Positions 1 through 12,486 of a stretch of 64,000 nt of DNA are shown piece after piece; the stretch's first letter is position 1, and every line of letters begins with the position of its first letter. The translations under genes and the position numbers were made by a program. The notes beneath the pieces are model-generated. The model saw nothing but the letters and a program-made list of their open reading frames with translations. It was not told where the DNA came from and did no database searches. Where the stretch lies: NCBI GenBank assembly GCA_024811115.1, contig JAKOGH010001043.1:62001-126000 (forward strand). The letters are read 5' to 3'. The DNA is from Terana coerulea (lineage: Eukaryota > Basidiomycota > Agaricomycetes > Polyporales > Phanerochaetaceae).

Positions 1-70
1 AAGGAGGGTTCGTTGAGTCTGCAAATAATGTGAGTAATGCGCAGATGGTTCATCTGAAGGTGAATGGCGA

Positions 71-1302
71 CTAACCAAGAGATACTCCCGAAGAGTTCCA
101 TTCCTGCATGTTCGCCGCCATCATATCACTTTGCCACCATGCGTTGTCATTGATCACGAGTGTAGGATCTTGACATTGGTGAGACAAGCCGACTGGCGAG
201 GCTTGAGTAGGAGGCAGCTCATTCCACTGTTGGTCCGCCGGGATGTCGGGTAAAAAGCGGGTAAAAGGGTAACGAGGATTGGTGGCGGAGAACAAGTAAG
301 GGCTGCTGCCGAGCTGGGTATCGTATACCGGAGGCATACCGTTTGCAGCGGTATTGGCGAAGTCTGAGGGTGGGGCTGCGTCTATGTCAGCTAAACGAAG
401 CGTATAAGCGCCATAAGTGTGCTCACCGTTGATCCGACCGAAGACGTTGTCTGATGCGTGTTCGACATTTCGAATGCGCGTGGAAGGGACTGTGCCTGCG
501 GAGGCGATGGGTGCTTGTGTAGCCACGGAGGAAGAGGGAGCTGTGAGCAGCAGGTTCTGCGGGGCGGTAGGCTCTTTGGTAGGCAACCGGTCGCTTGGGT
601 AAAAACCTAAAATGCACTCAAAGGTGCAACGCGAGACTTGCTGCAGACCAAGCAGGAAGAGATCCTTCGTTTGCAAGCCCTCCTCACCGAAGCGGAGGAC
701 ACCAGGCTGCGGGATCGCATTTGCCGCCTGCCAAAGTGGTATTATGGTAAGCGACGTGACAGACGAATAATACTGCTCAAAATGTGCGCATACCTCGGCC
801 ACAAAACTGTGCACAACTTCGGCAGCCTGCCGAAGAGCTTCCTCCGGTGTCTTGAGATGACACGTTCCGCCTTTGACGCGGCCCTTATACTTCTGCTCGG
901 CCACAGGACGGTAGCCGTGTACCTACAAGGACATTAATGAGGCGTCGGCGGACAAGACCGGGACACATGAACTTACGTTGACACAATATGAAGCTTTGGG
1001 ACCAATGCTGGCATACGCTTTGTTAAAGTCTCCTACTGTAACGACCAGCCTCAAGCTTCCGTCTCTGTTATGTATCAAGGCATCGACATTGGGAGGCCCT
1101 CCGTGTTTGTGAGATACTCGAAATGCTAGGAGCTCATGGTGGCGATCGCCCAGTGGTGGCTGCGGAGGAATCGTTCGTACTGGGGGATGAGAAGCATCCC
1201 ATCCGGCGGCTTTAGACGTTCAAGGAGTGACTTGAAGTCGAAGTCGGTGCCAGGACGAGAAGAACCGCGTGAGCGCTGACTCTGAGATTTGTCCGCTGGC
1301 AT
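71..1302 (-). CDS. Member A of a repeated mushroom gene family, with long C-terminal tail
   Basis: Function unknown. Exons read from the sequence: about 1302-977, 922-794 and 727-71, with introns of 54 and 66 nt (GTAAGT and GTATGC donors, AG acceptors). The second intron has no stop, so an unspliced reading also stays open. Exon 2 opens with V-H-G-Y-R-P and carries an amphipathic helix (AAEVVHSFVAE). Exon 3 starts with the diverged family block RFGEEGLQ...LQQVSRCTFECIL. Unlike members C-F, it continues about 170 residues into a Ser/Thr/Pro- and Asn/Trp-rich tail ending near NDNAWWQSDMM. The start at 1302 (MPADKSQ...) lies 61 bp from a TATA box but is one base out of frame with the rest of exon 1. 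Exon 1 plus one base would be divisible by three, so a base seems to be missing, possibly in the G5 run at 1182-1186. It may be a pseudogene or contain a sequence error. Confidence 0.6.
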
Positions 1303-1362
1303 GGTCGGTATAGAGCGGTGTGTGGGTTGGAAGAACAAGAGTGCCCCTCGTAGCGAGACCTC

Positions 1363-1368
1363 TTTATA
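1363..1368 (-). promoter_or_regulatory. TATA box of family member A
   Basis: On the minus strand this reads TATAAA (within CGTATAAAGA). It lies 61 bp upstream of the ATG at 1302. The same spacing is seen for member E, and similar spacings for B and C, which supports the start choices. Confidence 0.5.
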
Positions 1369-2421
1369 CGATCGCCGCGGCCGCCTCCAACGCTAGATGT
1401 CTGGATTTACAACTCGTTCAGTACCCTCGTAGAAAATTATGCAGGTTTTCTGGATGCTCACCCGTTACTCCAGCGCACAGATAGCTGTTATGAACACTGT
1501 GTTGCTCCAGAGGACATCCGCCGCGCACGAAGATATCCGTATTTTGCGCAGCGCAAGCACGACGTGCATTACAGGTACTTTCTGTAGCGACAGAAATCCA
1601 AGATGCGTCTTCATTTCCGGACCCCGTAGAAAGCCAGACGACGGCTCGTTGTCTCGTTATTGTGGCTATGGGATCATGCGCACGCGGGAGCTGCCTAAGC
1701 TGCTGGCTCTCGCACTGGCAGGCCCTCGCCAGAAATCTATCTCGTCCATACCGTGACGAGGAGCAGCTAGCAATCCATGCAGCTCCGTGCGCAATTTGAT
1801 CGGTTGGTAGTCATGAGCGCAGCATAAGCCGTGTCGCTCCGTCCGAGTTGGGGTTGGTTGAACACCGTTGGTGCCTCTCCCACCGAAGGTACCAAAACGG
1901 GATAACTCAGGCTTAGATGATTACTCCGGGAAACAAACCATTTCGGATTGGATATACGGCTTGGATAGATGGCAGAATAACTCACTTCCAAGACATCTCG
2001 CAGGATACCAAAGCCAAGTCGGGCGGTGCGCGTTCCACCAGAGCCTGAACGACGGGCGGACAGTGACGTCGCGAAACAAGCGGCGTGTATGCCAAATGCG
2101 GTAGTCGTCGTCAAAGCGTGACTTGCATCGGGAGTGATCCAACAGCGAAAGCCGCCGGCAAACTCCGCCAAACAGATGCTTACAGGAGGGGTGCACCGAT
2201 GGCCAGCAGACGTGGCAGCAGGCACTTCTTACCCTGAAGGAACATCACATTACAAGAAAAACGGAGCATGCGGGTAAGCCGTGTACGAATGCATGAGATT
2301 AAAACGCTGCATAATGTTTGGTACTTGAAAACTAGATATATTATGATAGCATAGTGAATGAATGTACGTGTATACCATACTGCTGCCGGCCAGCCAGCCA
2401 GCATGGGTAGTTGCGGTGTAG

Positions 2422-3188
2422 TTAGTAACTGGGATATGCGTCGAAATCAATGTAGTCGAACCCAACTACATTGAGATCTTGCATGTTAAGGAAGGACTCG
2501 TAGTCAAACGGTACTTGCATGGGTGGTGCGGGAACCAGTGCAGGGCCAGCCTGCTCTGGAAGAAGGATACCAAGGATGGGCTGGTAAGAAGCCCTGTTCA
2601 CTTGGCGAAGCTCAAGGAGATACACATTCTCAAGTGCTAGACCATCTACTCCGAGGGCGAGCAACTCCGGAGGAGTTACGTGGTTCTGCACATGCCGGAG
2701 CGTAGTCAGTGACCAGGTGGGCAAGGCTTGAGAATGACTCGCCTGCCCGATGAATTCGTTCACGACTTGAGCGATCTGAAACACGACCTTCCTCCTAGGA
2801 ATCGGGGTAGCTTGGGTCCCGCGATTACTATGGGCGTTCTTCTGCTTCACCAATGGTGTTGGGTAGCCGTCGACCTACCACAGACCCAGTTAACATGACC
2901 ATCGTACTATGAAGGACCAAGGACCGACGAGTAGCGTGTACGAGATCTTGGTCCCGCTTTCTCCAAAGAATGGAGCGTCGGGCTCGTCGAGGTCATCTAA
3001 CATGTTCCGCCAAGCGTTGGACATCTTTACTCCCAGAACGCCCGCGGTGCTGAACTGCCAACAGTGTGGCTGCTGGGGATCGGGGAAGTACTGCCTCCCC
3101 GGGGAACGTAGGGGCTGGAAGTAATAATATGGTAGTTGGGACTCGGAACCATACCCCAAGGCGCAGCTCCTGCATGGAAGTCCGTCAT
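2422..3188 (-). CDS. Member B of the repeated gene family, acidic aromatic tail
   Basis: Function unknown. Inferred exons are about 3188-2929, 2874-2743 and 2685-2422. Intron 1 (54 nt) has a GTCGGT donor. Intron 2 (57 nt) appears to use a GC donor (CAG|GCGAGT) with a TGCAG acceptor; it contains no stop and is a multiple of three, so retention is possible. Exon 1 ends in GTKISYTLL, matching GQKISIRLE of member D. Exon 2 begins V-D-G-Y-P-T-P. Exon 3 carries VYLLELRQVNRASYQPIL and then a tail rich in D, F and Y ending DYIDFDAYPSY. The start is uncertain: ATG 3188 (MTDFHAG) is 56 bp below a TATAAG but one base out of frame, perhaps because of a shift at the G4 or C4/G4 runs between 3095 and 3155. 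Confidence 0.55.
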
Positions 3189-3243
3189 CCGTATCGTACC
3201 ATGAGAGGGAGCTTCTGGCGGTGCAGTCGACAGCGCAGGCGGG

Positions 3244-3249
3244 CTTATA
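3244..3249 (-). promoter_or_regulatory. Possible TATA box of family member B
   Basis: The minus strand reads CATATAAGCC here. It is 56 bp upstream of the proposed ATG at 3188. Spacing like that of members A and E is the main support. Confidence 0.35.
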
Positions 3250-6200
3250 TGCACAGTACAGGCGCTAAATCGGGGGAGACGGAACGGAGTCACATTTCGA
3301 CGACGTGAAACGCTGGACATCTACCTTTGTGCATTCCGCGCGCTGCCCGACCCCGCCGACAGAAAACGCGTCATATGGCCTCACCATTCTGCCCATTCGA
3401 GGCAACCCTGGCGACGAAATGACCTCGAGGCTGCCCCAGCGCCATGGGCGGACGTCCGCATTTCTTCAGGATACGGCCTAGTCTACCCCTTGCCCTACGG
3501 ACGTCGCACGACCGGGTGCCCGTGATAAAGCGGAAGCCTGGACCATCGCGCAGCGCAGTTGGTCGTCCACGGTGCCTGTTCAGCTGACCAGGAAGGCGAG
3601 TGCGTGGCAGACTACAGAGAGTACGAAGCGCGGTCTGATCCTGGGAGAGCGGGACGGTGCTTCAAGATTTCGAAAGAACCGAGGTTGGACTGCTCTTTCC
3701 CGCTCTCTGTCCGGTTGTGTGGAATGAGCGGTTTCGAGAGGAGGTGGTGGTGGTTGTGAAGGAACCAGCAAAGCATTGGAGAGTGTGGTGGCGAGGTTCT
3801 GGGAAATCCGGACCTATTACGCGGCCGCGGTACCTGAGCTTGAAGCTTGACCATTCAGTGAACGCCGGCGATCGGTATGATTGACACCTCCGAGTCCGGC
3901 CTATGACCGCAGCCTCAGACTCTCGCAGCCTTCCTTCAGGGGTTGGCTAGGGCGGACGCTGCATTGCGCAACGCACCTATGGAACGAGTAGGTAAGCGTT
4001 ATCAAGGATGTTCACTTCTGAGTACCAGCATAAATTCTAGGTGAGGAATGTGCTCCCCAGCCTTTGAATTGGTCGCTGCCAGTGGGTCATGCGTGACCTG
4101 AGCATGCCTGGCAAGCAGAGCACATGCATTGATCCTGTCTTGCATTAGAGCTGTTCAGGCCCGACAGTGCTGTTGGTGAGCTGTATACTACAGATTGAAT
4201 CATCAGTAATTGTAATTATTGACTACCTTGAAGTGTAATCCGGAATTGACCTCCCAGTGCATGTCTGCGCGATGCGTCGATGTCGAAAATATTGGCAGGC
4301 CGGATAGCATGCTACAGCCAAAAGTACGAGGTCCAACTTACACGTAGATCGATCCGTCCCCCGTGGTGCCACTGGTTGATGCCGACTTTTCGCTCTTGCT
4401 ATACTAGCATTTGAGCAAGATATGCGGCGTTCTAGATGTTTTCCTAGTGTCTCCGTTCGTAGGCGGGATGGTTGAGCTAATCCATTTTGTGGAGTCAGGT
4501 GGTCGAGGTGTCGATGAAGGACTGTGGGGTCGCCCGTGTTCGCGACCACGACGGGCGCTTACTCCTGTCCTTTCTTTCGAACCACGAACTACGCTGGCAC
4601 GAGCTCACCTTTCCCTGCACCCGACACATGGATAGATTCCCACAAATCCCATATACTTTTCGTCGCAGTGTCAAGTCGTTGATGGACGTCTGGAAGAAGA
4701 AGACATCCCGAAATCATCGAACACATTGCGACGTCTCCTAGTCCAGCCAGGCACCGCTGCCGAAAGCACAAAAACAGTGCTCCACTGGGCAATCCCATTT
4801 GTAATGGCCTACGCAACTGCGGACTGGAGGGCGCGCGGGTACGTTGCATCTATGAATATGAAATGCTCAAAGTTGTTGACCCCTACTACCATCAAGTGCC
4901 ATATATCACTCGCCGCGAGAACCGACCACGTCCATCTGCGGTACAATTCGAAGACCATCTCCACGATATGGTACATGGTCGTCGTGCTATGGACAATTGC
5001 CGTGCGTCAGCTCCATGGGCTGGGAACCAAAGAGCAATTGTTATGCACCACCACACCACCACAAGGACCGACAACAGTCTCCAACGTTTTATACCGCGCA
5101 GGCCGCCGATCTTCCTTGTCGGGTCTGTTGGGTGCGTTATCATATATCAAGCCTCGTGGCTGACGACCTCGCGACGCCCGACGCGCTGAGCCTGCCGATA
5201 ATAACCTGTAATAGAAGCGGCCTCTAGTGCGTAAGGTTGATTGCACATCCTGTACTGTGTACACTCCCTTCAAATAGTCTATCTTGTGTTCTCTCCATCA
5301 AAGCTTTGAATGAGTGAACTCATGGAGTCGAGTGGGGAAGCTCGACGCGCAGCCAGTTCTAAACAGTAACAACGTGGCGATTCAACTTCACAACGGATGA
5401 AAATCTGCAATTGTTGCTGATATATATAGTAGATCTACCGAAAGACAGAACATAATGGGAATCGCATGAGAAGGAACCTGCAACGTGAATAAGCCAGTGC
5501 TCTACTGCGTTTGGACAGTCGTTGTCTGAGTCACTTACCGGTACTGCCTGAAGAGTGCAACAACCCATCGACGACCAATCATCCACGACCGTCGCAGTTC
5601 CCACCATTCTGTGACTTACTTGTATTCGCAGTGACAACCATCGCCGCGTCTTGGTCCAACCTCGTCATGTCAGTATAACAGCTTGAAGCGATGGAAGACA
5701 GAGTCCCCGTGATGGCCAGATGTGGAGAAATCCGTTCACAACAACGAGATCTGCCAGGAGGAGGACACAGAAGAGGTTGCAAGCAGATCCAACTGTCGAC
5801 TCTCGAGGAGTCGTCCGAGGTGAGCAGCGTTGGTTTCACCAGATGGTCGGAAACAAGCCTGAGGACTACCGCCATTCGATTGCCGTAGGGCTTGCTGTAG
5901 GGAATGATGATGAAGGGGAGTGCTGTTACTGCTGCCGGGTTAGGGGGCAAGGAGGGCATTGAAGAGCACCGGAGGAGTCTGACTCTGGAGGACAATGGGC
6001 GACTTTCGTGTGAGCCGTATTTCAGTGGGCGCATCTCCGCTGAGACTTTGAGCATCAGCTCGGAATCCATTCTGATCAGGTCTCGACCAGTGAATGTCGC
6101 CATATACTCACCCACAAACGCCGCCACGGTTACACCCGTGTTGACACTGCGATATCGGCGACCTACGGATACCGCCACAAACGCAGGAGGGCCGAAAGCT

Positions 6201-7532
6201 TCGAGTGGGCGGCGGATGCTGAAATCCTGCCGGTCCCTGGTCCCATAGCGCAAACTAAAGCATACCAAGATAACGACCTCGCCATGGCCTCATGAGCCTT
6301 ACACACGGTTTATGGTCCGCGAGGCGTCCTGTAATTCGAAGGCATCTGCCATCTACATTTCCGCATTGCCTTCGACAAGGGACGAGCAAGGCAGCTACAC
6401 TCCCTGAACGCAACCAGCCATTTCAGGACTGGAAAGCAATTGAACCTGTGAAGCAAACACTCACCGAGCAATGATAAACCTGCTTCCCAGTACGCCCAGT
6501 GATTTTTCTCCGTCAACACAGGCACTGAACTTTGAAGCCTATCTGCAGATTGATGCTTCTCCTCCCATAGGATATCAAGGGCTTGCGATTTTCAGATCGT
6601 CAACACACATCTTTTCCTTATATCCAGCATTAAAGGAATACTTTCTGGCGGTGTGCGCAAGGATGAGGTGGACTCACAGGCTCACAGTTCCAATGACACA
6701 GTCCTGCTCATCCGGCTACTTCGATCCCAGGCCGTGCTTCTCGATGTCGTTTCTCGGTCCTGGGCCGCCGGTCATGGGATGCGGTAGTCCGGAGATAATG
6801 TCCCAAGCACATGCGTGACGGCATCGGTGAGAAACAGTTGACGAACCTGATAAAAATTCTCATTTATTATGCAATTCGCAGCTTTCCCCCTTCCAACCAC
6901 CTGCTCACCGCCTTTGTGGATTGAGGACGTCCCGTACTAGTTCCTCATACTAGATTCTATGAAGACAGTAGCTCTACCTGTCTCGCTCCTCCATCATGGC
7001 CGCCCATATATCATATCCGATCGGCCACCTTACCCAGGGCGAATTCACACACTGTAATCGAGCCGACATGATGTTTACGGGCTTTGTCTTTTACAGGAGT
7101 CGGGGAGAACTTGAGGGTGTCAAAGGTTAGGCTACGCGGTGAGTAATGTGCACATTATCCAATCGCTTCTTCAGGTTATCTGGACGCAAGAGGAAACATG
7201 CGGCCAGCACTCATCAAGTGGTAGTCACTTCATACCAACAATAGCCTTCTGCCGCCTTCTTTCTGGATATATGCACCACGCTCTAGTCGTGGAAGGCTTC
7301 GTCGCCCCAAGTGCCTGGAATGCAGGTTGATGCGTCTCGGATTTGAGTCCTCCCTTGATGTGCCCTCCGTCTTCAGCTTTGCCCGAGGCGATGCGGAGCA
7401 AGGCATATATCGCCTACGACTGTTTCAATCTCAGCTCGCCCAGCTATATATTCACACCACGACATCCCTCGTCCCTAGACCCGATTCTGTTGTTGGTTCG
7501 ACATCTTCAGCAGGTGTCCTCCCTTCGTGCGG
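3250..7532. other. Gene-poor stretch, nothing supported
   Basis: Open frames here are short or lack ATG starts and show no family motifs. The longest, on the minus strand at 5579-6268, opens at TTG and has no recognisable domain. I see no RNA gene, repeat array or transposase remnant. Confidence 0.5.
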
Positions 7533-7538
7533 TATAAT
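7533..7538 (+). promoter_or_regulatory. Probable TATA box of family member C
   Basis: TATAAT in GCGGTATAATTTCAG lies 63 bp upstream of ATG 7596. A second TATATA at 7445-7450 is further upstream. The nearer box matches the roughly 60-bp spacing seen in members A, B and E. Confidence 0.4.
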
Positions 7539-7595
7539 TTCAGCGTAGCCCTAGCAGCGATGAGAACTCTTGAACCTTCTCGGGAGGGCGCAAGC

Positions 7596-8193
7596 ATGCG
7601 GGTCCTCAGACAAGACGGCTATGCCGCGAACAACCAGCCCGCCGTCGCCGAGCAGGATATCCTGCGCTTCACTCTCGTCGGCGACCCTTTACCCGGCGTC
7701 CCCCTATCGGCCGCCGAAGCCAAGGATGTCTTGCAGCTGGTGAATGAGGGCGAAACGCTGCTTCCTGGTGATCTGGGCCAGAAGGCCTCTTTCCGTATAC
7801 TGGTGCGCTCAACGATTCTAGCTGTATCCTCTGCTCCACCTCACCTCTGAAACGTCTGCGAAGGTCCCAGGCTACCGGCCTTTCGCTGTTCAGAAGAACG
7901 TTCGTCGTACACGGGGTGGAAACTCAACACCCATCACCTGCGCGCAAGTCGTGAAGGTCGTCGCAGATATTGTCGCTGCCTTCATCAAAGAGGTGCGCCA
8001 GTCGTACTCGTGTTAATGGGGTCGCTCTACTGACATGACGTCCGCATCCTGCTCTCAGGCTCAAGGCCGGACCAGCCCCGGAGAGTATCGCTTTGGCCCT
8101 GGCCACATCGAACTCCCCCACATTCGCCTCCTTGAGTTACGCCGTGTGGCCAAGGCGAGCTTCCAGCCGGTACTTGGTATCGTCTACGACTGA
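7596..8193 (+). CDS. Member C of the repeated gene family, apparently intact
   Basis: Function unknown; about 156 residues. Exons are 7596-7802, 7864-7992 and 8059-8193, with GT-AG introns of 61 and 66 nt, both in phase 0. The N-terminal region reads YAANNQP...ILRFTLVG then PLPGVPLSAA and PGDLGQKASFRIL. Exon 2 is 129 nt and encodes VPGYRPFAVQKN... and the helix KVVADIVAAFIKE. Exon 3 gives YRFGPGHIELPHIRLLELRR and ASFQPVLGIVYD before a TGA stop. An upstream in-frame ATG at 7560 would add 12 residues, but it sits only 22 bp below the TATA box, so I prefer 7596, which also aligns with the start of member F. No signal peptide or membrane segment is seen. With member D, this is the best intact reference for the family. 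Confidence 0.65.
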
Positions 8194-11100
8194 GGTTGGA
8201 AGACACCTTCCTGTGAGTCTGGCGTTTGAGGAGAAGGGTTGATACACGCTCTGATTAATATCACAGCCTTTGTTTCTTCTCTCATAGAACAGTTAATGTA
8301 CTACTATCACTATGGAGAATCGGTGTTCCATGTCTCCGTCATGTTACCCTTCTCCGTTGTTCTACAACCATAGACGTGTAATGGTCAATACAGCTACGAT
8401 GGGTACCTCACCGCCTCTATGACGTCTACTCTAGTAGCGCGGTATCCTTTAGCGTCAGGTGTACCATGTGTGGCTTCAGTTATATTATACTTGCTTGTTG
8501 AGCTTCCTCGTGCGCGGGTCCGGGTAGCAAACAATGGTAAGCTCCCAGGACGTACCGCCTTACTCGCGCCGGTCTCCGACAGCCTTGTCCATCACGCCCA
8601 TGCAACGCCCAGGCTTCAGGCCTCGCGCCTCAGAGTCGCATTCAGTTCGTTCTCTTGGAAGGCTGTGACCCGGAGATAAGATTAACCGTTTAAGTAACGT
8701 CAAGTCATAACCACAAGCGACCTAGACCTTCCACGGCTGAGAGCAAACCTTCGAGCACGCCACGGCGGTCACGCGAACCTTCGGGTATGGGATACGCAAT
8801 TTATTGACGTATATAACTAGAGGAATGCGGCCCGTAGCCGCAGAGCCCTGCTTGGGATGTGTAAAATCACAGGAGACATGTGAGATAAGTGTCTGAATGG
8901 AGATCTGGTCATTACGAGGACCGCCCCTGCAAGCCCAGTTGAGAGAAGCAATATAAACTTCAAGGCTTGGGCAAGATACATGAGGCTACTCCACCAGGTA
9001 TGACTACTTGAACTGGTTCAAACTGGGTGAAATTAGTGCATGGACGGACGCCAACTCGCCTCGCGGGCTTCGACTCGTTGGCGTAGTGAGACAGAGGGCG
9101 GCCCGGGAGAGAGCGACGGCCAATGGTAGGGACTTATGTAATCTGGGCGCTTGTTACACGAAAACCGGCTTCAATTAAGGGGTCCTAGAACCCTTGTCAA
9201 GCAAGGGGAAATGTGATTTATTACAGCGTATGCGCCATACGATCACTCCATAGGACAGCGACAACACAACTTCGATGCGATATACATTTATGGATTAGCC
9301 TATGGCCGCACTTATGTCCTATGCTTCACATTCTTCCTGAGTGGGCCACACTTCTAAGGACTCAGCAGGCGATTGAGGAATAAGAGCACTTACGATAGAC
9401 TAGAAAGAACCCTTCTTGACTTGCAAGAGCCCAGACGATCGTGTCTTCCAGCCGCGCCAGCCCACCAGACCCGAATTTCCACAACTCAGGCTAATGTTGT
9501 TGATTCCACGCCAGACATCAAGCGGAACCTGCCGTCAATCACAGCGGCATGGTCTTGGGATTACTCACCTGTGCAACGGACACAACCGTCGTGGTGACTG
9601 GTCATCATCGATCCTCAACGCGAGACCGTACGTCGACTTGGTCACGGTGCATAGATCGCAGACTTTATGCACATGCGTGTGCTTGACTGGTGTCGTACCA
9701 GTTAGTCTATCCTCGGTGTGAGCTGTCCGTTGCATTTACAGACGACTAAAAGTGGACGCACCGTAATGTGAATCGTGGGCCGTGTCTCTGAAGAAACGAG
9801 TCATTCGGTTATTGGCTAAAAGTACTGGCCAAGAGAGCTGGGTTAAGAGTGGTGGCCAGGAGTGTTGGGTGATATTCAGTTGCGTTTGTGCAGATTGATG
9901 CGGTCGTCGAGCTATGCGGCGTAGGCGTACAGACCAACACACTTGTCGCACGGATGCACGAATCAAGATATCGCAGTGAGTTCTTGATTCTCAAGGCGAC
10001 GCGGGTAGACAAGGGCACAGTGCGAGGCGGCGCAGGTGGCTTGAAATTCTTGTATGGCTTGTAGGTGAAGGAAGGTTGGGAAAACGACTTGACAGATTGT
10101 TTTGAATGCGGGATTTACCATGCTCTAGGCTCACACCCTCAGTTCATCAGTCAGTGAAAAAGATGTAGTAACACTGACACGGACCTTGAGCCAATCTGAA
10201 ATGATCCACAGGTGAGATTGATCTACTCTACCCTGCCTCTTCACCATCCTATAATCTTTCAGTTCGCATTGATCGCCTGTATTCGGGTGCGAATGTACAG
10301 TTGTGGTCCGGTTACTTGGCAGTCGAGCGTTGTGGGAAGAGTTGAAGGCACCTTCGCCCGTTCAGCCGAGGCCACGAGGAAGCTCTCCGAAGACGACGAC
10401 GTGCACATCGACAACAAGATTAGCGACAAAAGTGAAGTTGAAGACCTCGTCGTGGTGATGAAGGTGAGGCAGCTAAGGGCGAGGCGTTGGTTGTTGGGGT
10501 CCCTCAGGCTGTTGGCGAGTGTTCAAGCGTTCGAACCATCACGGGCCTTCGTCGCACAGGGGGAGCTGTACAACACGAAGTTAGAGGGTTGGACGCTATG
10601 TTCACGTCAAGGCGAGGGAGTTATGTGTACGTGGACTTGGCTGGAGACTTGTGAGGGATCAGAGCGACCAGGTGCGACTCGGAGCATGCGGCCAACCCAG
10701 TGCCGGTCGGAGATGGTGCAGCGGTAATTCAATTTCGAAATCGATCAGAGAGGGCCCCAAAGAACTTGACGTGAACCAAATCGACCAGGATCGCCTTTTG
10801 TTTATTCATGTCTCTGCCTTCTAAACCACATATACTCGCCTACACGGACCTGCAAACGACACCCAGTGGCGGAGGGGTCGCGTGTTGACCTGGGCGACAC
10901 CCCTGACACCACTACGAGGTGCTGACCTGGCTTAGTACTATTGCAACCGTACTTAAGGGCACACATACCGTAAAGCCTGCAGCAAGAAGTTGACGCTGAT
11001 GCTGTTGAGAATGTCGGGGCGTCCGATATTTGTTGTGTTGCACATCATATGAGGTTTAAGGGCGTTCGGGTATGATTTGCAACCGGACTCAAGTCACTTC

Positions 11101-12336
11101 ACGTACGTTGACTATCTCTGAGTCTTTGCCAGTAGTAATTTGTCTAATCTTGTCATGCACAGGACGAGGCATATGCATGATGAAAATGAGTTGAAGTAGG
11201 CTTGCTAGTAATTTGACACACTCACCGATGAAACACAGAGTTGATCAAGCGCAAGTGTCAATCTCATTGCGCGTATGCAATCACTCGAGTTGCAGCATTT
11301 GTAGTCTTCCTTCTGTATTATAACGAGGCTCTTCGCAGCCTGAATCCGGTCCCAGGACAGTGCTTCGGGAAGCATTGTGGCTCATGGTTAGTGCTTCCTC
11401 TGCGACAGCTGGGTTAACATCTCTCACTACTGTAGGATAGTGCATCCACGCAACGCCCCGATATCCGAGGATGACATGGCAGGGGCGACAGGCGTTGTCA
11501 GCTTCGTGTGGCCATCCCGTGGTCGAATGTAAGGCCGAGCGACTTCGATAGGGACTCGAGTGAGAAAGGCAATATATATCCCAAGCTCAGCTTTATGTAT
11601 AGCATGTAAGGTACGCACTCTAATCCTCCGGGCCTGAACCGGTGAGCAAAGGTCATCCGGCCTCTAATTAAGCAAGAAACGGTCACATCCATAATGAGCG
11701 CATGGGGTGGCGTAGGTGGGAACGTTGACTGACAAGCTTCACAACCTACTTCGTCTCCTCCAATGTTCACTCGCTCACCTAGTTCCATCGGCCTCTCGTC
11801 ATAACTCTGAGGCACTGAAGTGTCTTGTACCCGTGCTATACACATCCTACCAGGCGACTTCTTCTCCGCTGTAGTCCTAGCTATGACCGCTCCGAAGATC
11901 TGCGCCATATCTCTAGCCCACGGCAGCGCCATCAAGAGGAGGCTTGGTCCATGTGAGCGACTCAACGTCGTGCGGCTTGGATCTGAGGTGGTTGACACAA
12001 TGCCAACGCGGCTGGCAGCATCCGTATTCATATCGCACGATCTCCGACACCGCTATATTTCTTTCGGGGATCCGAGCTATGCTGGATTTATCTAGAACAG
12101 AAGATGAGTACACCTTCAATAAATTGATTCTCTCTACTTACGCTCTCTCTAGACAAACGCCTTGCATCATCCGAGCGTGCGTCGGGTTCTCGCCAAACAG
12201 CGAATGGGCGTCATGCTCAGTGATTAACTCGCATCGGAGTCTTTCAGTCCACGCCCATCTTGCGACCGCAAGAAGGCCAATATTCGCGGAACACAATGCG
12301 TGTTGGACATAATCTTCCAACTCCGCACCCACGGCG
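8194..12336. other. Gene-poor stretch, nothing supported
   Basis: The longest open frames (10212-10727 plus; 11498-12031 minus) have no recognisable motif. The plus-strand frame begins at GTG. No additional copy of the A-F family, repeat array or RNA gene was found by eye. Confidence 0.5.
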
Positions 12337-12343
12337 TATAAAT
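12337..12343 (+). promoter_or_regulatory. Possible TATA box of family member D
   Basis: TATAAAT in GGCGTATAAATCACGG lies 150 bp upstream of ATG 12487. The motif is strong but the spacing is longer than for the other family members, so the 5' leader may be longer here. Confidence 0.35.
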
Positions 12344-12486
12344 CACGGGACACAGCCCACACACGTCCCACCAGTTTCTCTCTACACCATCATCTCGTCA
12401 AACAACCCTCCCGTCAACAGGCACCCCTTCACCCCTTCACTCTCAAAGCCGTATAGTTCTACAGGCGCAGTGCTCTCCGCAAGCAG

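Noticed and set aside
5579..6268. 229-residue open frame on the minus strand
   Set aside because: It opens at TTG rather than ATG, has no recognisable domain, and a comparable plus-strand frame overlaps it. Probably chance in moderately GC-rich DNA.
10525..10550. GGTTCGAAC-like motif resembling a tRNA B box
   Set aside because: No A box, no acceptor-stem pairing and no terminator in the expected positions.
10212..10727. 171-residue open frame on the plus strand
   Set aside because: It starts at GTG, has no motif, no homologous partner in the window and no promoter sign.
11498..12031. 177-residue open frame on the minus strand
   Set aside because: No domain and compositionally random; it does not match the A-F family although it lies near member D.
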